Assembly (NCBI GenBank): GCA_017442865.1
Contig: JAFRXK010000068.1
Span: forward strand, 1-38,728
Direction: 5' to 3'
DNA length: 38,728 bases
DNA from: Lachnospiraceae bacterium
GTDB lineage: Bacteria > Bacillota > Clostridia > Lachnospirales > Lachnospiraceae
In this document: positions 8,276-16,902 of the stretch, piece by piece
Numbering within the stretch: position 1 is the stretch's first letter
Layout: each line of letters opens with the position of its first letter
The notes under the pieces: model-generated
Seen by the model: the letters and a program-made list of their open reading frames with translations, nothing else
What the model was told of the DNA's origin: nothing
Databases searched by the model: none
Translations under genes and position numbers: made by a program

Positions 8276-10210
8276 CTAATTCACCTGTATTTTTTCTAAT
8301 TCTTCAAGCCACAGCCTGCTGCATGCATCGCTCGGCATTCTCAAATCGCCTCTCGGTGATACTGCAACCGAACCGACCTTCGGTCCATCCGGAAGACACG
8401 AGCGCTTGAACTGCTGGCTGAAGAATCTTCTGTAAAATGTCTTGAGCCATTTTAATATTGTCTCTCCGTCATAAACTCCCTTAAATGCATGGCATGCCAG
8501 CCTGTAAACCTTAGCAGGCTCATAACCGAACCTGAGCACATAATACAGGAAGAAATCATGAAGCTCGTATGGGCCTACGATATCCTCTGTCTTCTGCGAT
8601 ATCTTACCACCCTCAGGCGGCAAAAGCTCCGGGCTTACCGGCGTATCAAGTACATCATATAATACTGATGCAAGTTTTTCATCACCGCATGTATCTGCAA
8701 AATAGCGCACAAGATGTCTTACCAGTGTCTTAGGAACCGAACCGTTGACTCCATACATGGACATATGGTCTCCGTTGTAGGTTGCCCAACCGAGTGCAAG
8801 CTCTGACAAATCTCCTGTTCCTATAACCATGCCGCCGCACTGGTTTGCAACATCCATAAGTATCTGTGTACGTTCTCTCGCCTGAGCATTTTCATAGGTA
8901 ACATCCTTTACCTGCGGGTCATGACCTATATCCTTGAAATGCTGCATAACCGACTCTTTGATATCTATCTCGGTAAGAGTCGCTCCGAGCTTCTTTGTCA
9001 GGTTGCATGCATTTGAATAGGTTCTGTCAGTTGTACCGAAGCAAGGCATCGTAATACACTGAATGTTCTTTCTCGGTATATCAAGCGCATCAAATGCCCT
9101 TGCTATAACAAGCAGCGCAAGCGTCGAATCAAGGCCGCCGGATATACCTATAACAGCCTGCTTACAGTTTGTATGCTCAAGACGCTTCTTAAGTCCCATA
9201 GCCTGGATAGAGAGTATCTCCTCGCATCTTCTGTCCCTGTCCTCTTTGTTACCCGGAACAAACGGTGCATTATCCACAAATCTCTTAAGCTCCAAATCTT
9301 CTATCTTAATATCAAAATCAACTATCCTGTAGCCTTCATTTTTATTTGTTGCAAATGTACCTATGCGGCGTCTCTCGCTTTTGATTCTTCCCAAGTCAGT
9401 ATCTGCATAAACCATCTGATTTTTAAAGCGCTGTGAGGTTGCAAGCATAGTTCCGTTCTCCGCAATAATATTGTGTCCTGCGAAAACAAGGTCCTGTGTT
9501 GACTCGCCCTCTCCCGCATCAGCATAGATATATGTGCACACAAGCTTCGCCGACTGCATCTTAATAAGATTCTTGCGGTATTTGCTCTTGCCTGTAGTCT
9601 CATCACTTGCAGAAAGATTGACAATCACCGTCGCACCCGCCATCGCATGTCTTATGCTTGGTGAATCAGGCATCCAGACATCCTCGCATATCTCTGCGGC
9701 AACCGTAAGCTCCGGCATCGTGGTGCATCGAAGCAGTATATCCGTCCCCATCGGGACATCATAGCTCTCGCCCGATTTGTCTGTAAATTTCACATCAAAT
9801 GCACGTCTGTTGCCCTCCGCAAAATATCTGGCCTCATAAAACTCAGAATAATTCGGTATGCAGTACTTAGGTATAAATGCAAGCACCCTTCCACCGCATA
9901 CTGCGGCTGCCACATTGTAGAGCTTCCCCTTGACAAGCATCGGAAGTCCCACAAATGCCAGACAATCAGTACCCTTCGTATGCTCCGTAAAATTCTTAAG
10001 CGCATCCATGCACGCCTCAAGCAATCTGTCCTGAAGAAATAAATCATTACACGTATATCCGCAGACACACAGCTCCGGCAAAACAATAAGCTTGCACTTT
10101 TTCTCTACTGCCTTATCAAATTCTTCAATAAGCTGCTCACAATTATATATCGTGTCGGCAACCTTAATTTCCGGCGTTGCGGCAGCAACTCTTAAAAAAC
10201 CATGCTTCAT
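8276..10210 (-). CDS. nadE: Glutamine-dependent NAD+ synthetase
   Basis: The protein has 644 residues and catalyses the ATP-dependent amidation of nicotinic acid adenine dinucleotide to NAD+, with glutamine as nitrogen donor. The N-terminal carbon-nitrogen hydrolase (glutaminase) domain shows the expected triad: Glu46 (IVLPELCVCGY), Lys115 (FIPKYCIPNY) and Cys175 (AAEICEDVW). The C-terminal synthetase domain has the PP-loop SGGLDST at about 357-363 and GTGDLSELALGW. The size fits the long, glutamine-using form. The ATG at 10210 is preferred because GAGGAG lies 9 nt upstream; an upstream in-frame start at 10252 has no such site. asnA lies 140 nt upstream, and no terminator is evident between them, so co-transcription is possible. 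Confidence 0.96.
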   Translation of the reverse strand: MKHGFLRVAAATPEIKVADTIYNCEQLIEEFDKAVEKKCKLIVLPELCVCGYTCNDLFLQDRLLEACMDALKNFTEHTKGTDCLAFVGLPMLVKGKLYNVAAAVCGGRVLAFIPKYCIPNYSEFYEARYFAEGNRRAFDVKFTDKSGESYDVPMGTDILLRCTTMPELTVAAEICEDVWMPDSPSIRHAMAGATVIVNLSASDETTGKSKYRKNLIKMQSAKLVCTYIYADAGEGESTQDLVFAGHNIIAENGTMLATSQRFKNQMVYADTDLGRIKSERRRIGTFATNKNEGYRIVDFDIKIEDLELKRFVDNAPFVPGNKEDRDRRCEEILSIQAMGLKKRLEHTNCKQAVIGISGGLDSTLALLVIARAFDALDIPRKNIQCITMPCFGTTDRTYSNACNLTKKLGATLTEIDIKESVMQHFKDIGHDPQVKDVTYENAQARERTQILMDVANQCGGMVIGTGDLSELALGWATYNGDHMSMYGVNGSVPKTLVRHLVRYFADTCGDEKLASVLYDVLDTPVSPELLPPEGGKISQKTEDIVGPYELHDFFLYYVLRFGYEPAKVYRLACHAFKGVYDGETILKWLKTFYRRFFSQQFKRSCLPDGPKVGSVAVSPRGDLRMPSDACSRLWLEELEKIQVN

Positions 10211-10350
10211 ATAAATGTCTCCTCTAATATGTCCACAAATTTCCTGTGGCACGCCTGATAAACAATCCTTAAATGAAGCTGCCGTGCAGTCATTAACATG
10301 TACATCAGCATTACTATGGCGTGTCTCAGAATATCATCTCTGATATGTAT

Positions 10351-11358
10351 CTAAAGCAGCGTAATACCATGCTCCTCACATATCTCCATATTTTCATCAT
10401 TCCAGACGCTTGCCTGAACCTCTCCGATATGTGCGGTTCCTATCATAAGCATACACAGTCTTGACTGACCAATGCCACCGCCGATAGTAAGCGGAAGCTT
10501 ATCAGCAAGCAGCATCTTATGGAACGGAAGCTTTCTTCTGTCTTCACAGCCTGCAAGCTTTAACTGCTTGTCAAGAGACTTTGAATCCACTCTGATACCC
10601 ATAGAAGATACCTCAAATGCTCTTCCGAGCACTTCATTCCAGAACATAATATCGCCGTTGAGCTCCCAGTCATCATAATCCGGGGCTCTTCCGTCATGCG
10701 GCTTGCCTGACTTTAAATTTCCGCCGATTTTCATAATAAGCGCCGTCTTATGCTCTTCAAGGAATAAATTTTCTCTCTCCCACGGCTCCTTGTCAGGATA
10801 CATATCCTCAAGCTCCTGGCTGGTTATAACGGCCATATTTCTTGAAAGCCTGATGCCAAGATTCTGATACTTCCACTGCAGAGACTCGTTAACATTGCAG
10901 ATTACATCTACAATTCTCTGTGCCGTTGAAATCAGATAATCAATATTTCTGTCCTTTCTTGCAATTACCTTCTCCCAGTCCCACTGGTCTACGTATACCG
11001 AATGAAGGTTATCCATCTCCTCATCTCTTCTGATAGCATTCATATCGGTATATAATCCGCTGCCCATTCTGAACGCATATTTTTTTAGTGCCATTCTCTT
11101 CCACTTTGCAAGGGAATGTACCACCTGTGCCTCTTTACCGGCTGCAGGTATATCAAAAGAAACCGGTCTCTCAACACCATTCAGATCGTCATTCAGTCCG
11201 CTGTCCTCTGTTACAAACAAAGGTGCCGATACACGTACAAGATTGAGTGCATCACCAAGCTGCCTTTGGAAGTTGTTTTTAATAAAGTCAATTGCACACT
11301 GCATCTCATAAACCGGAAGCGGTGAACTATATCCTTCTGGAATATATAACTGTTTCAT
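10351..11358 (-). CDS. asnA: Aspartate-ammonia ligase (asparagine synthetase A)
   Basis: The protein has 335 residues, close to the usual length of about 330. It makes asparagine from aspartate, ammonia and ATP in the cytosol. Family signatures include FIKNNFQRQLGDALNLVRVSAPLF near the N-terminus, ERPVSFDIP, VHSLAKWKRMAL, DMNAIRRDE, VYVDQWDWEKVI, and a class II aminoacyl-tRNA-synthetase-like end with GGGIGQSRLCMLML-type sequence (GGGIGQSRLCMLMIG). The ATG at 11358 follows GGAGGAGAAAA. A longer in-frame extension to 11478 would overlap the next gene and has no ribosome site. Confidence 0.95.
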   Translation of the reverse strand: MKQLYIPEGYSSPLPVYEMQCAIDFIKNNFQRQLGDALNLVRVSAPLFVTEDSGLNDDLNGVERPVSFDIPAAGKEAQVVHSLAKWKRMALKKYAFRMGSGLYTDMNAIRRDEEMDNLHSVYVDQWDWEKVIARKDRNIDYLISTAQRIVDVICNVNESLQWKYQNLGIRLSRNMAVITSQELEDMYPDKEPWERENLFLEEHKTALIMKIGGNLKSGKPHDGRAPDYDDWELNGDIMFWNEVLGRAFEVSSMGIRVDSKSLDKQLKLAGCEDRRKLPFHKMLLADKLPLTIGGGIGQSRLCMLMIGTAHIGEVQASVWNDENMEICEEHGITLL

Positions 11359-11404
11359 TTTTCTCCTCCGAAATATACTTAAATATATTTTTTTACTTGT
11401 AGCT

Positions 11405-11433
11405 ATTATATATTTATTTTTCGTTATTATCAA
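11405..11433 (-). promoter_or_regulatory. Sigma-A promoter of asnA
   Basis: TTGATA (11433-11428), a 17-nt spacer and TATAAT (11410-11405) lie on the minus strand. The -35 box lies inside the last codons of the upstream acyltransferase gene, so asnA can be transcribed without it. Confidence 0.6.
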
Positions 11434-12520
11434 TACAAATTTTCTTTTCCCTATGTCTTCCCGAAATAATCTTTTCAATAATACGGCTTCTTACTATTTC
11501 AACACAGGCGCACGCTGCATATATTATTATTGGAAACAAAATAACAAGCAGGAGCATTATAAAAATGTTGTACTCTGCCGTTTTTGAAAAACTGTCTTTC
11601 AGTATATATTCAAATACCAGAGGATGTGTATGAATCAAATATACACTAAATGAAGCCGCCGAAAATGACAATATAATATTTTTACCATATCTGATTTTTA
11701 TTTTTGAAAATAAAGCCAATAATACTACCGCACAGGCAAGCATTAGCGGTGATGTATACGAAATAAACATTGATGGTGAAATTCTCTGCATAAATTCTGC
11801 CTGCCATTTTGAATTATCAAGCACCCTGTATCCTATATATTCTATTACCACTCTTGAAAGCCATCCCGTAAGCACTGCCCCAGTATAAATCAATGCAAGC
11901 TTCATTTTTGACAAGCCGCTTAAATGCGAACCATATTTTTTTATATATGCGCCTATAATATACAGGCTCGAAAGCCACAGGAAACCATAGCCGTCCAGCG
12001 TTCCGAATAAATCCTTATTAATTATCGTCGGGTAAACCGAAAGCAGCACGATTATAGCATAAATAATTTTCTTCATTATGCCTTCTCCCGCATTATTTAC
12101 CAGATAATTAAATGCAGGCATGAAGAAAAACATGCAAAAATATGCTGTAAAATACCAGTAGCTGTTTGAGCTTACAGGAAGAAATGCTTTTATTAAATCT
12201 TTTATCATCACTTTATCGGGCATTGCTATAAGAAAAAGCCCCGTAATGATTACAGAGTACTGCAAAACTCTTCCCCACAGTCTCACAATTCTTGAATAAT
12301 TATATTCAGCGTCTATTCCAACAAATCCCGAAGCAAGTGCAAAACAATCCACTGCACAGTATGCCGCAGTTTTAATCAGCCACAATATTTCATAATCAGC
12401 AGAAAATGCCGTGGTGTTTTTTATTACCCCGCCCTGCGTCAGAATATGCATCATTACAATCATTATCATTGAAATAATTTTCAACAAATCAATTCCATAA
12501 TTACGCTCTTTGCTAACCAT
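11414..12520 (-). CDS. Membrane acyltransferase, acyltransferase-3 family
   Basis: The protein has 368 residues and about ten hydrophobic segments. It opens with GIDLLKIISMIMIVMMHIL, the start typical of acyltransferase-3 (OafA/WecH-type) proteins, in which the His of MMH is the conserved catalytic candidate. Later features include YWYFTAYFCMFFFMPAFNYL, LSSLYIIGAYIKKYG and SVYLIHTHPLVFEYI. These proteins usually move acetyl or succinyl groups from a cytosolic donor onto cell-surface glycans. The acceptor here is unknown. The start at 12520 follows GAGGTGG. The gene stands between a repeat array and asnA and is not part of a polysaccharide cluster. Confidence 0.85.
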   Translation of the reverse strand: MVSKERNYGIDLLKIISMIMIVMMHILTQGGVIKNTTAFSADYEILWLIKTAAYCAVDCFALASGFVGIDAEYNYSRIVRLWGRVLQYSVIITGLFLIAMPDKVMIKDLIKAFLPVSSNSYWYFTAYFCMFFFMPAFNYLVNNAGEGIMKKIIYAIIVLLSVYPTIINKDLFGTLDGYGFLWLSSLYIIGAYIKKYGSHLSGLSKMKLALIYTGAVLTGWLSRVVIEYIGYRVLDNSKWQAEFMQRISPSMFISYTSPLMLACAVVLLALFSKIKIRYGKNIILSFSAASFSVYLIHTHPLVFEYILKDSFSKTAEYNIFIMLLLVILFPIIIYAACACVEIVRSRIIEKIISGRHREKKICIDNNEK

Positions 12521-12639
12521 AAACCACCTCTATAATTGCTTGCACTGCGAGCCTTTTTTCAGGTTTCGCGCTGTGCGTCTTTCTTCATATCTCGCGCTAT
12601 GCGTTGTTCGCTTAATCGTATATGCTTCGAGCTCACGCT

Positions 12640-12676
12640 GTTGACTGCATTTTTGATTTTTGTATTTGCAGTCAAC
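12640..12676. other. Stem-loop within the word array
   Basis: Perfect 10-bp arms GTTGACTGCA and TGCAGTCAAC enclose a T-rich 17-nt loop on the plus strand. It lies near the left end of the array. Confidence 0.75.
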
Positions 12677-13022
12677 TGCTTTTGCTCACTTATTTCGCGC
12701 TCGCTACGTGCCTCGCGCAGCCTTAATCGCTCTGCTACGTGCCTCGCGCAGCCTTTCTCGCTCTCGCTACGTGCCTTGCTCGAGCCTTACTCGCGCAGCC
12801 TTAATCGCTCTGCTACGTGCCTCGCTCGAGCCTTACTCGCGATGCCTTTATCGTTCTGCTACGTGCCTCGCTCGAGCCTTACTCGCGTAGCCTTACTCGC
12901 TCTTGCTTCGAGCCTCGCTACGTGCATCGCGTAGCCTTAATCGCTCTGCTACGTGCCTCGCTCGAGCCTTACTCGCGATGCCTTAATCGCTCTGCTACGT
13001 GCCTCGCGTTCGCTTCTGCGGT

Positions 13023-13046
13023 TGCGGAATACATTTCGTTTCCGCA
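13023..13046. other. Stem-loop within the word array
   Basis: Seven-bp arms TGCGGAA and TTCCGCA enclose a 10-nt loop. It interrupts the array just before the exact 44-bp repeats. Confidence 0.65.
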
Positions 13047-13177
13047 CTTATATCGCTCTTGCTTCGAGCCTCGCTACGAGCCTCGCGTAGCCTTAATCGC
13101 TCTTGCTTCGAGCCTCGCTACGAGCCTCGCGTAGCCTTAATCGCTCTTGCTTCGAGCCTCGCTACGAGCCTCGCGTA

Positions 13178-13207
13178 GCCGACAGACTGCCAAGGCAGTC
13201 TGTCGGC
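13178..13207. other. Perfect 30-bp inverted repeat at the right end of the array
   Basis: Fourteen-bp arms GCCGACAGACTGCC and GGCAGTCTGTCGGC are separated by two bases. As RNA it would form a 13-bp stem with a 4-nt loop. The last array word runs directly into its left arm. No T run follows on either strand. Confidence 0.8.
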
Positions 13208-13228
13208 ACACGGGCTGTCGCATCATGT

Positions 13229-13288
13229 GGATAATACGAAAACAGGATGCTTGTGAATAAATTCACAGCATCCTGCTTTGTATTATCC
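13229..13288 (-). terminator. Long compound stem-loop after rplL, possible terminator or processing site
   Basis: Three nested pairs of arms, GGATAATAC/GTATTATCC, CAGGATGC/GCATCCTG and TGTGAAT/ATTCACA, form a 60-nt hairpin with a short internal bulge. It starts about 25 nt after the rplL stop. It lacks the usual T run, so it may protect or process the rplJL transcript rather than end it by itself. Confidence 0.5.
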
Positions 13289-13312
13289 CCGCGATGCTCG
13301 TAGCTTTCGCGA

Positions 13313-13687
13313 TTATTTTAATGTAACCTTTGCGCCTTCTGCCTCGAGCTTTGTCTTCATATCCTCAGCCTCTTCCTTTGTAGCCTGAGCCTTGATGATA
13401 CCAGGAGCCTTGTCAACTACTTCCTTAGCTTCCTTTAAGCCAAGACCTGTAGCCTCACGTACAACCTTGATAACCTTAACCTTGTTTGGTCCAACGTCTG
13501 TTAACTCTACGTCAAACTCTGTCTTCTCTTCTACTTCTGCTGCTGCGCCGCCTGCTGCTGCAACTACAACGCCTGCTGCTGCTGATACGCCGAACTCTTC
13601 CTCACAAGCCTTTACTAAATCATTAAGCTCCATAACTGTAAGCTCTTTAATAGCTTCGATAAACTCTGCTGTTGTTAACTTTGCCAT
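13313..13687 (-). CDS. rplL: Ribosomal protein L7/L12
   Basis: The protein has 124 residues and forms the ribosomal stalk that recruits translation factors. The N-terminal dimerisation region ([20 protein letters not shown]), an Ala-Gly hinge ([18 protein letters not shown]) and the C-terminal factor-binding domain ([20 protein letters not shown]) are all present. The start at 13687 follows GGAGGAAAAAG. It follows rplJ after a 129-nt gap. rpoB does not follow. Confidence 0.97.
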   Translation of the reverse strand: MAKLTTAEFIEAIKELTVMELNDLVKACEEEFGVSAAAGVVVAAAGGAAAEVEEKTEFDVELTDVGPNKVKVIKVVREATGLGLKEAKEVVDKAPGIIKAQATKEEAEDMKTKLEAEGAKVTLK

Positions 13688-13816
13688 GTCTTTTTCCTCC
13701 ATAAAATATTCTTAGAATTCTTAAATTGTGTGCCGGTTATGCGGCAATGTCTGAAATCTGATACTCATGCCTGCAGCGCAGCCATGTCAGTAAAAATAAA
13801 TTTTCGCAATCGGAAT

Positions 13817-14317
13817 TTAAGCTTCCTTTGATTCTGCAATCTGGTTGATAACTCTTGCAAAATTTGCAATAGGTGACTGAATGCTTCCAAGCAGCTTTCC
13901 GAGAAGCTCCTGTCTGCCAGGGATTGTAGCGATAACCTTGATACCATCCTTGTCATAGTATGTTCCGTCTACAACACCGCTCTTAAGCTCAAGCTTATCT
14001 GCCTTCTTGGCAAACTCAAAAAGAATCTTTGCAGGTACTGCTGCATCTTCCTTTGAAACCGCTACTGCTGTAGGTCCTTCAAGATCTGCTGCAAGACTCT
14101 CAAATGGAGTATCCTTAACAGCAAGCTTTACCATAGTGTTCTTATAAACCTTATAAGTAACACCGTTTTCTCTTAACTGCTTACGAAGGTTTGTATCCTG
14201 CTCAACAGTAAGTCCACGGTAATCTGCAAGAACAACTGCCTGTGCACCGTCTAAGAGATCCTTGATCTCATCAACAACCGGTGTCTTCAAATCAATCTTC
14301 TTTGCTGTGTATTCCAT
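13817..14317 (-). CDS. rplJ: Ribosomal protein L10
   Basis: The protein has 166 residues and anchors L7/L12 dimers to 23S rRNA. Family features include AVVLADYRGLTVEQDTNLR, YKVYKNTMVKLA and a helical C-terminus. The ATG at 14317 is preferred: AGGAGG lies 8 nt upstream, while an in-frame GTG at 14326 overlaps the ribosome site. The gene is preceded by an L10 leader through which L10 with L12 is expected to repress its own operon. Confidence 0.97.
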   Translation of the reverse strand: MEYTAKKIDLKTPVVDEIKDLLDGAQAVVLADYRGLTVEQDTNLRKQLRENGVTYKVYKNTMVKLAVKDTPFESLAADLEGPTAVAVSKEDAAVPAKILFEFAKKADKLELKSGVVDGTYYDKDGIKVIATIPGRQELLGKLLGSIQSPIANFARVINQIAESKEA

Positions 14318-14472
14318 GAATTGCACCTCCTTATTCTGACTTTCGTCTATTTTAAGGTCGCCGAGATTATATATTCTATGTTGTGCTAAATATATGCTTC
14401 GTCGCTTATTGCAATCTGAAACATTCTTAAAACATCCGCATGGCTGCTTCTGTCTTACTGATTATTTAACAC

Positions 14473-14611
14473 AAAAAAATCCTTGACCGCAAGCCAAGGA
14501 CACAAAGATTCACTAATATAATCTTATCTTCCTCGGCAGGCGTTAATACTTATGCCTTGCGGCACCTGCTGTCTTCGGCGATATATAGTAATCGGCGTCT
14601 GCCGAATACCA
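14473..14611 (-). promoter_or_regulatory. L10 leader with attenuator terminator
   Basis: On the minus strand the transcript begins with ATTCGGCAGACGCCGAT, then GAAGACAGCAGGTGCC, and later GCCTGCCGAGGAAGATAAGA, matching the conserved blocks of the Firmicutes ribosomal protein leader that binds L10(L12)4. It ends in an intrinsic terminator (14473-14500): arms TCCTTG and CAAGGA around a GC-rich loop, then seven T. Excess L10 complex is expected to favour termination before rplJ. Confidence 0.85.
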
Positions 14612-14615
14612 AATA

Positions 14616-14644
14616 AATTTAACATATGAAAAATAATTTGTCAA
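14616..14644 (-). promoter_or_regulatory. Sigma-A promoter of rplJL
   Basis: TTGACA (14644-14639), a 17-nt spacer and TAAATT (14621-14616) lie just upstream of the L10 leader on the minus strand. Confidence 0.75.
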
Positions 14645-14870
14645 GCGCTGTACCAAACATTTTCATAACCGGTGCAAATAACTTAATCATTGACTGTCTT
14701 ACGACATGTAAACCATTAAATATTACATATCGACAGAACGCAAAATGACTAAATTACTGACTATCTTATGACATCGGTACATTGCTTTTGAAGAATAATC
14801 ATATCCTGTTCATGATCCATCAAGGGGCCACAAACAGAATATGATAACTATCTTCTAAATCAATTCAAGC
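14645..14870 (-). other. rplA-rplJ spacer with a direct repeat and a hairpin
   Basis: No gene is seen. A 17-nt element occurs twice with two mismatches: TGACTGTCTTACGACAT (14691-14707) and TGACTATCTTATGACAT (14758-14774). The first contains a TGTC-GTAA-GACA inverted repeat. A hairpin with arms ATCATATCCTGTT and AACAGAATATGAT lies at 14798-14845, just after the rplA stop. It has no T run and may be a weak terminator or processing site. Confidence 0.55.
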
Positions 14871-15569
14871 TTATCTGTTAACAAGCTTGACAGGATTGAG
14901 CTTTACACCAGGTCCCATTGTAGAAGTAAGTGTAACGCTCTTAAGGAACTGACCCTTTACTGCTGAAGGTCTTGCCTTAACAATTGCATCTATAAGCGTC
15001 TGGAAGTTGTCCTGTAACTGTTCGTCTGTGAATGAAGCTTTTCCAACCGGAACATGAATGATATTTGTCTTATCAAGTCTGTACTCGATCTTACCAGCTT
15101 TAATATCAGCAATTGCCTTTGCAACATCCATAGTAACTGTACCTGCCTTCGGGTTTGGCATTAAGCCCTTAGGTCCGAGTACACGTCCGAGACGTCCAAC
15201 AACACCCATCATATCAGGTGTAGCAACTACAACATCGAAATCTAACCAGCCCTCATTCTGAATCTTTGGAATAAGCTCTTCAGCACCTACATAATCAGCG
15301 CCTGCTGCTGTTGCCTCATCAGCCTTTGCATTCTTAGCAAATACCAATACTCTTACTGTCTTACCTGTTCCGTGTGGCAATACTACCGCACCACGGATCT
15401 GCTGGTCAGCATGACGTCCGTCACAGCCTGTTCTGATATGCGCCTCAATAGTCTCGTCAAATTTCGCTACTGCAGTCTTCTTTACAAGTGCAATTGCCTC
15501 TGCTGTATCGTACTGTACAGAGCGGTCAATTAATTTTGCAGATTCTGCGTATTTCTTTCCTCTTTTCAT
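14871..15569 (-). CDS. rplA: Ribosomal protein L1
   Basis: The protein has 232 residues. It binds 23S rRNA at the mobile L1 stalk. Recognisable blocks are [43 protein letters not shown] and the C-terminal [14 protein letters not shown]. The ATG at 15569 follows ACAGGAGGTTTAAT. It follows rplK after 57 nt in the rpmG-secE-nusG-rplK-rplA unit. Confidence 0.97.
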   Translation of the reverse strand: MKRGKKYAESAKLIDRSVQYDTAEAIALVKKTAVAKFDETIEAHIRTGCDGRHADQQIRGAVVLPHGTGKTVRVLVFAKNAKADEATAAGADYVGAEELIPKIQNEGWLDFDVVVATPDMMGVVGRLGRVLGPKGLMPNPKAGTVTMDVAKAIADIKAGKIEYRLDKTNIIHVPVGKASFTDEQLQDNFQTLIDAIVKARPSAVKGQFLKSVTLTSTMGPGVKLNPVKLVNR

Positions 15570-15626
15570 ATTAAACCTCCTGTGGTAATTGCGGGATACT
15601 CCCTCCCACATTTAAAAATCTGTTAA

Positions 15627-16052
15627 TTAGTCAACTACTACAATACCCATGCTCTTAGCTGTTCCTTCAATCATGCTCATAGCAGCTTCGATTGATACAG
15701 CGTTAAGGTCAGGCTTCTTGGTCTCTGCGATCTCTCTGATCTTGTCTTTTGTAATCTTTGCAACCTTATCCTTGTTAGGCTTTCCTGAGCCTGACTTAAT
15801 GTTGCATGCCTTCTTTAAAAGTACTGCTGCAGGTGGAGTCTTTGTGATGAAGCTGAAGCTTCTGTCTGCATATACAGTAATAACAACAGGGATGATTAAG
15901 TCGCCCTTGTCAGCTGTTCTTGCATTGAACTCCTTTGTGAACTGTACTATATTTACACCATGCTGACCCAAAGCAGGACCAACAGGTGGTGCTGGTGTAG
16001 CCTTACCAGCAGGAATCTGTAATTTAATATAACCTGTAACTTTCTTTGCCAT
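15627..16052 (-). CDS. rplK: Ribosomal protein L11
   Basis: The protein has 141 residues and sits at the GTPase-associated centre. It has the standard N-terminus ([20 protein letters not shown]), [19 protein letters not shown] and the C-terminal rRNA-binding domain ending in [21 protein letters not shown] precedes the start. It follows nusG closely. Confidence 0.97.
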   Translation of the reverse strand: MAKKVTGYIKLQIPAGKATPAPPVGPALGQHGVNIVQFTKEFNARTADKGDLIIPVVITVYADRSFSFITKTPPAAVLLKKACNIKSGSGKPNKDKVAKITKDKIREIAETKKPDLNAVSIEAAMSMIEGTAKSMGIVVVD

Positions 16053-16111
16053 GTCTAGGCACCTCCTAAAAAAATATCAATCGTAATTCCAGAGAGCTTC
16101 AAACTCTGAAA

Positions 16112-16627
16112 TCACACTTTCTTCACCTCAGTAAAGTTAAGTTCAACCGGTGTTTCACGACCGAATAAATCGACATTAATAGTTACACTCTGCTTGCCCT
16201 GGTTAATAGTCTTAATATTACCGACTGTTCCTTCCCATGCACCGGATGTAACCTTAACGGCATCCCCTTCCTTGAAATCGATCTGGACATCACTGTTCTT
16301 GATTCCTAACGGAATCATCTCCTCATCAGTAAGCGGTACAGGCTTTGATCCCGGACCTACAAATCCGGTAACACCACGCGTATTCCTAACCACATACCAT
16401 GTGTCATCATTCATAATCATGTTGATAAGAACATATCCTGGGAACATCTTCTTCTGGACCTGCTTCTTAACACCATTCTTAATCTCAATGACATCCTCCA
16501 TCGGTACTGCTACCTCAAGAATCTGGTCATGCAATTTTCTGTTCTCAATGGTCTTCTCAATATCAACCTTTACCTTGTTCTCATACCCAGAATAGGTATG
16601 GACTACATACCAATTTGCTTTTGACAT
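16112..16627 (-). CDS. nusG: Transcription termination/antitermination factor NusG
   Basis: The protein has 171 residues. The N-terminal NGN domain (WYVVHTYSGYENKVKVDIE, FPGYVLINMIMND, TRGVTGFVG) binds RNA polymerase. The C-terminal KOW domain (GDAVKVTSGAWEGTVGNI) contacts ribosomal or termination partners. The ATG at 16627 follows AAAGGTGG. An in-frame GTG nine bases earlier overlaps that site and is less likely. Confidence 0.97.
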   Translation of the reverse strand: MSKANWYVVHTYSGYENKVKVDIEKTIENRKLHDQILEVAVPMEDVIEIKNGVKKQVQKKMFPGYVLINMIMNDDTWYVVRNTRGVTGFVGPGSKPVPLTDEEMIPLGIKNSDVQIDFKEGDAVKVTSGAWEGTVGNIKTINQGKQSVTINVDLFGRETPVELNFTEVKKV

Positions 16628-16644
16628 AATATCCACCTTTATCC

Positions 16645-16872
16645 TTAACCGATTACTAATTCAAGTAAGAGTTTAACAATTACCAAATCAAATAAGGCAA
16701 CCATTAAGCCTATAACTAAAGATGAAACAATAACTGCAATCATCTGCTTTGTAAATGTCTCTTTACTTGGCCAGATTATCTTTTTGAATTCGGCTTTTAA
16801 GTTCTTCCAAATTCCTGTCAAACCGCCCTTAGCCTTAGTGCCAACACTTTCCGATTTCTTTACATTATCCAT
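16645..16872 (-). CDS. secE: Preprotein translocase subunit SecE
   Basis: The protein has 75 residues with a cytosolic amphipathic helix (WKNLKAEFKKIIWPSKETFTK) and one C-terminal membrane helix. This is the short Gram-positive form of the SecYEG subunit. It lies between rpmG and nusG, the usual order. The ribosome site is weak (GAAAGAGAGAG). Confidence 0.95.
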   Translation of the reverse strand: MDNVKKSESVGTKAKGGLTGIWKNLKAEFKKIIWPSKETFTKQMIAVIVSSLVIGLMVALFDLVIVKLLLELVIG

Positions 16873-16902
16873 ATGACTCTCTCTTTCCGCATCTTCAACA
16901 AA

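Larger units (their letters stand above)
12541..13185. repeat. Degenerate GC-rich word array with a 44-bp tandem core
   Basis: On the minus strand this stretch is built almost wholly of variants of GGCNCGNAGCGA, such as GGCACGTAGC, GGCTCGAGCGA, GGCTACGCGA and GGCATCGCGA, with the linker word AGAGCGATTAAGG. At 13053-13184 a 44-bp unit is repeated three times without visible change. Elsewhere the order and spacing of words vary. Many words are short palindromes (CTCGAG, TCGCGA). The array fills most of the gap between the acyltransferase and rplL. It is open in several frames because its words lack stops, but codon content, composition and lack of any recognisable domain argue against coding. 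Confidence 0.85.

Noticed and set aside
10211..10350. Small gene between asnA and nadE
   Set aside because: No frame of useful length has a start with a ribosome site. I see no structured RNA or clear terminator either.
12536..13134. Arg/Ser/Leu-rich plus-strand reading frames over the word array
   Set aside because: Several frames are open at once because the repeated words contain no stops. There is no ribosome site, no known domain, and the peptides simply mirror the repeats.
13053..13184. CRISPR array
   Set aside because: The 44-bp units follow each other directly with no unique spacers, and no cas genes are present.
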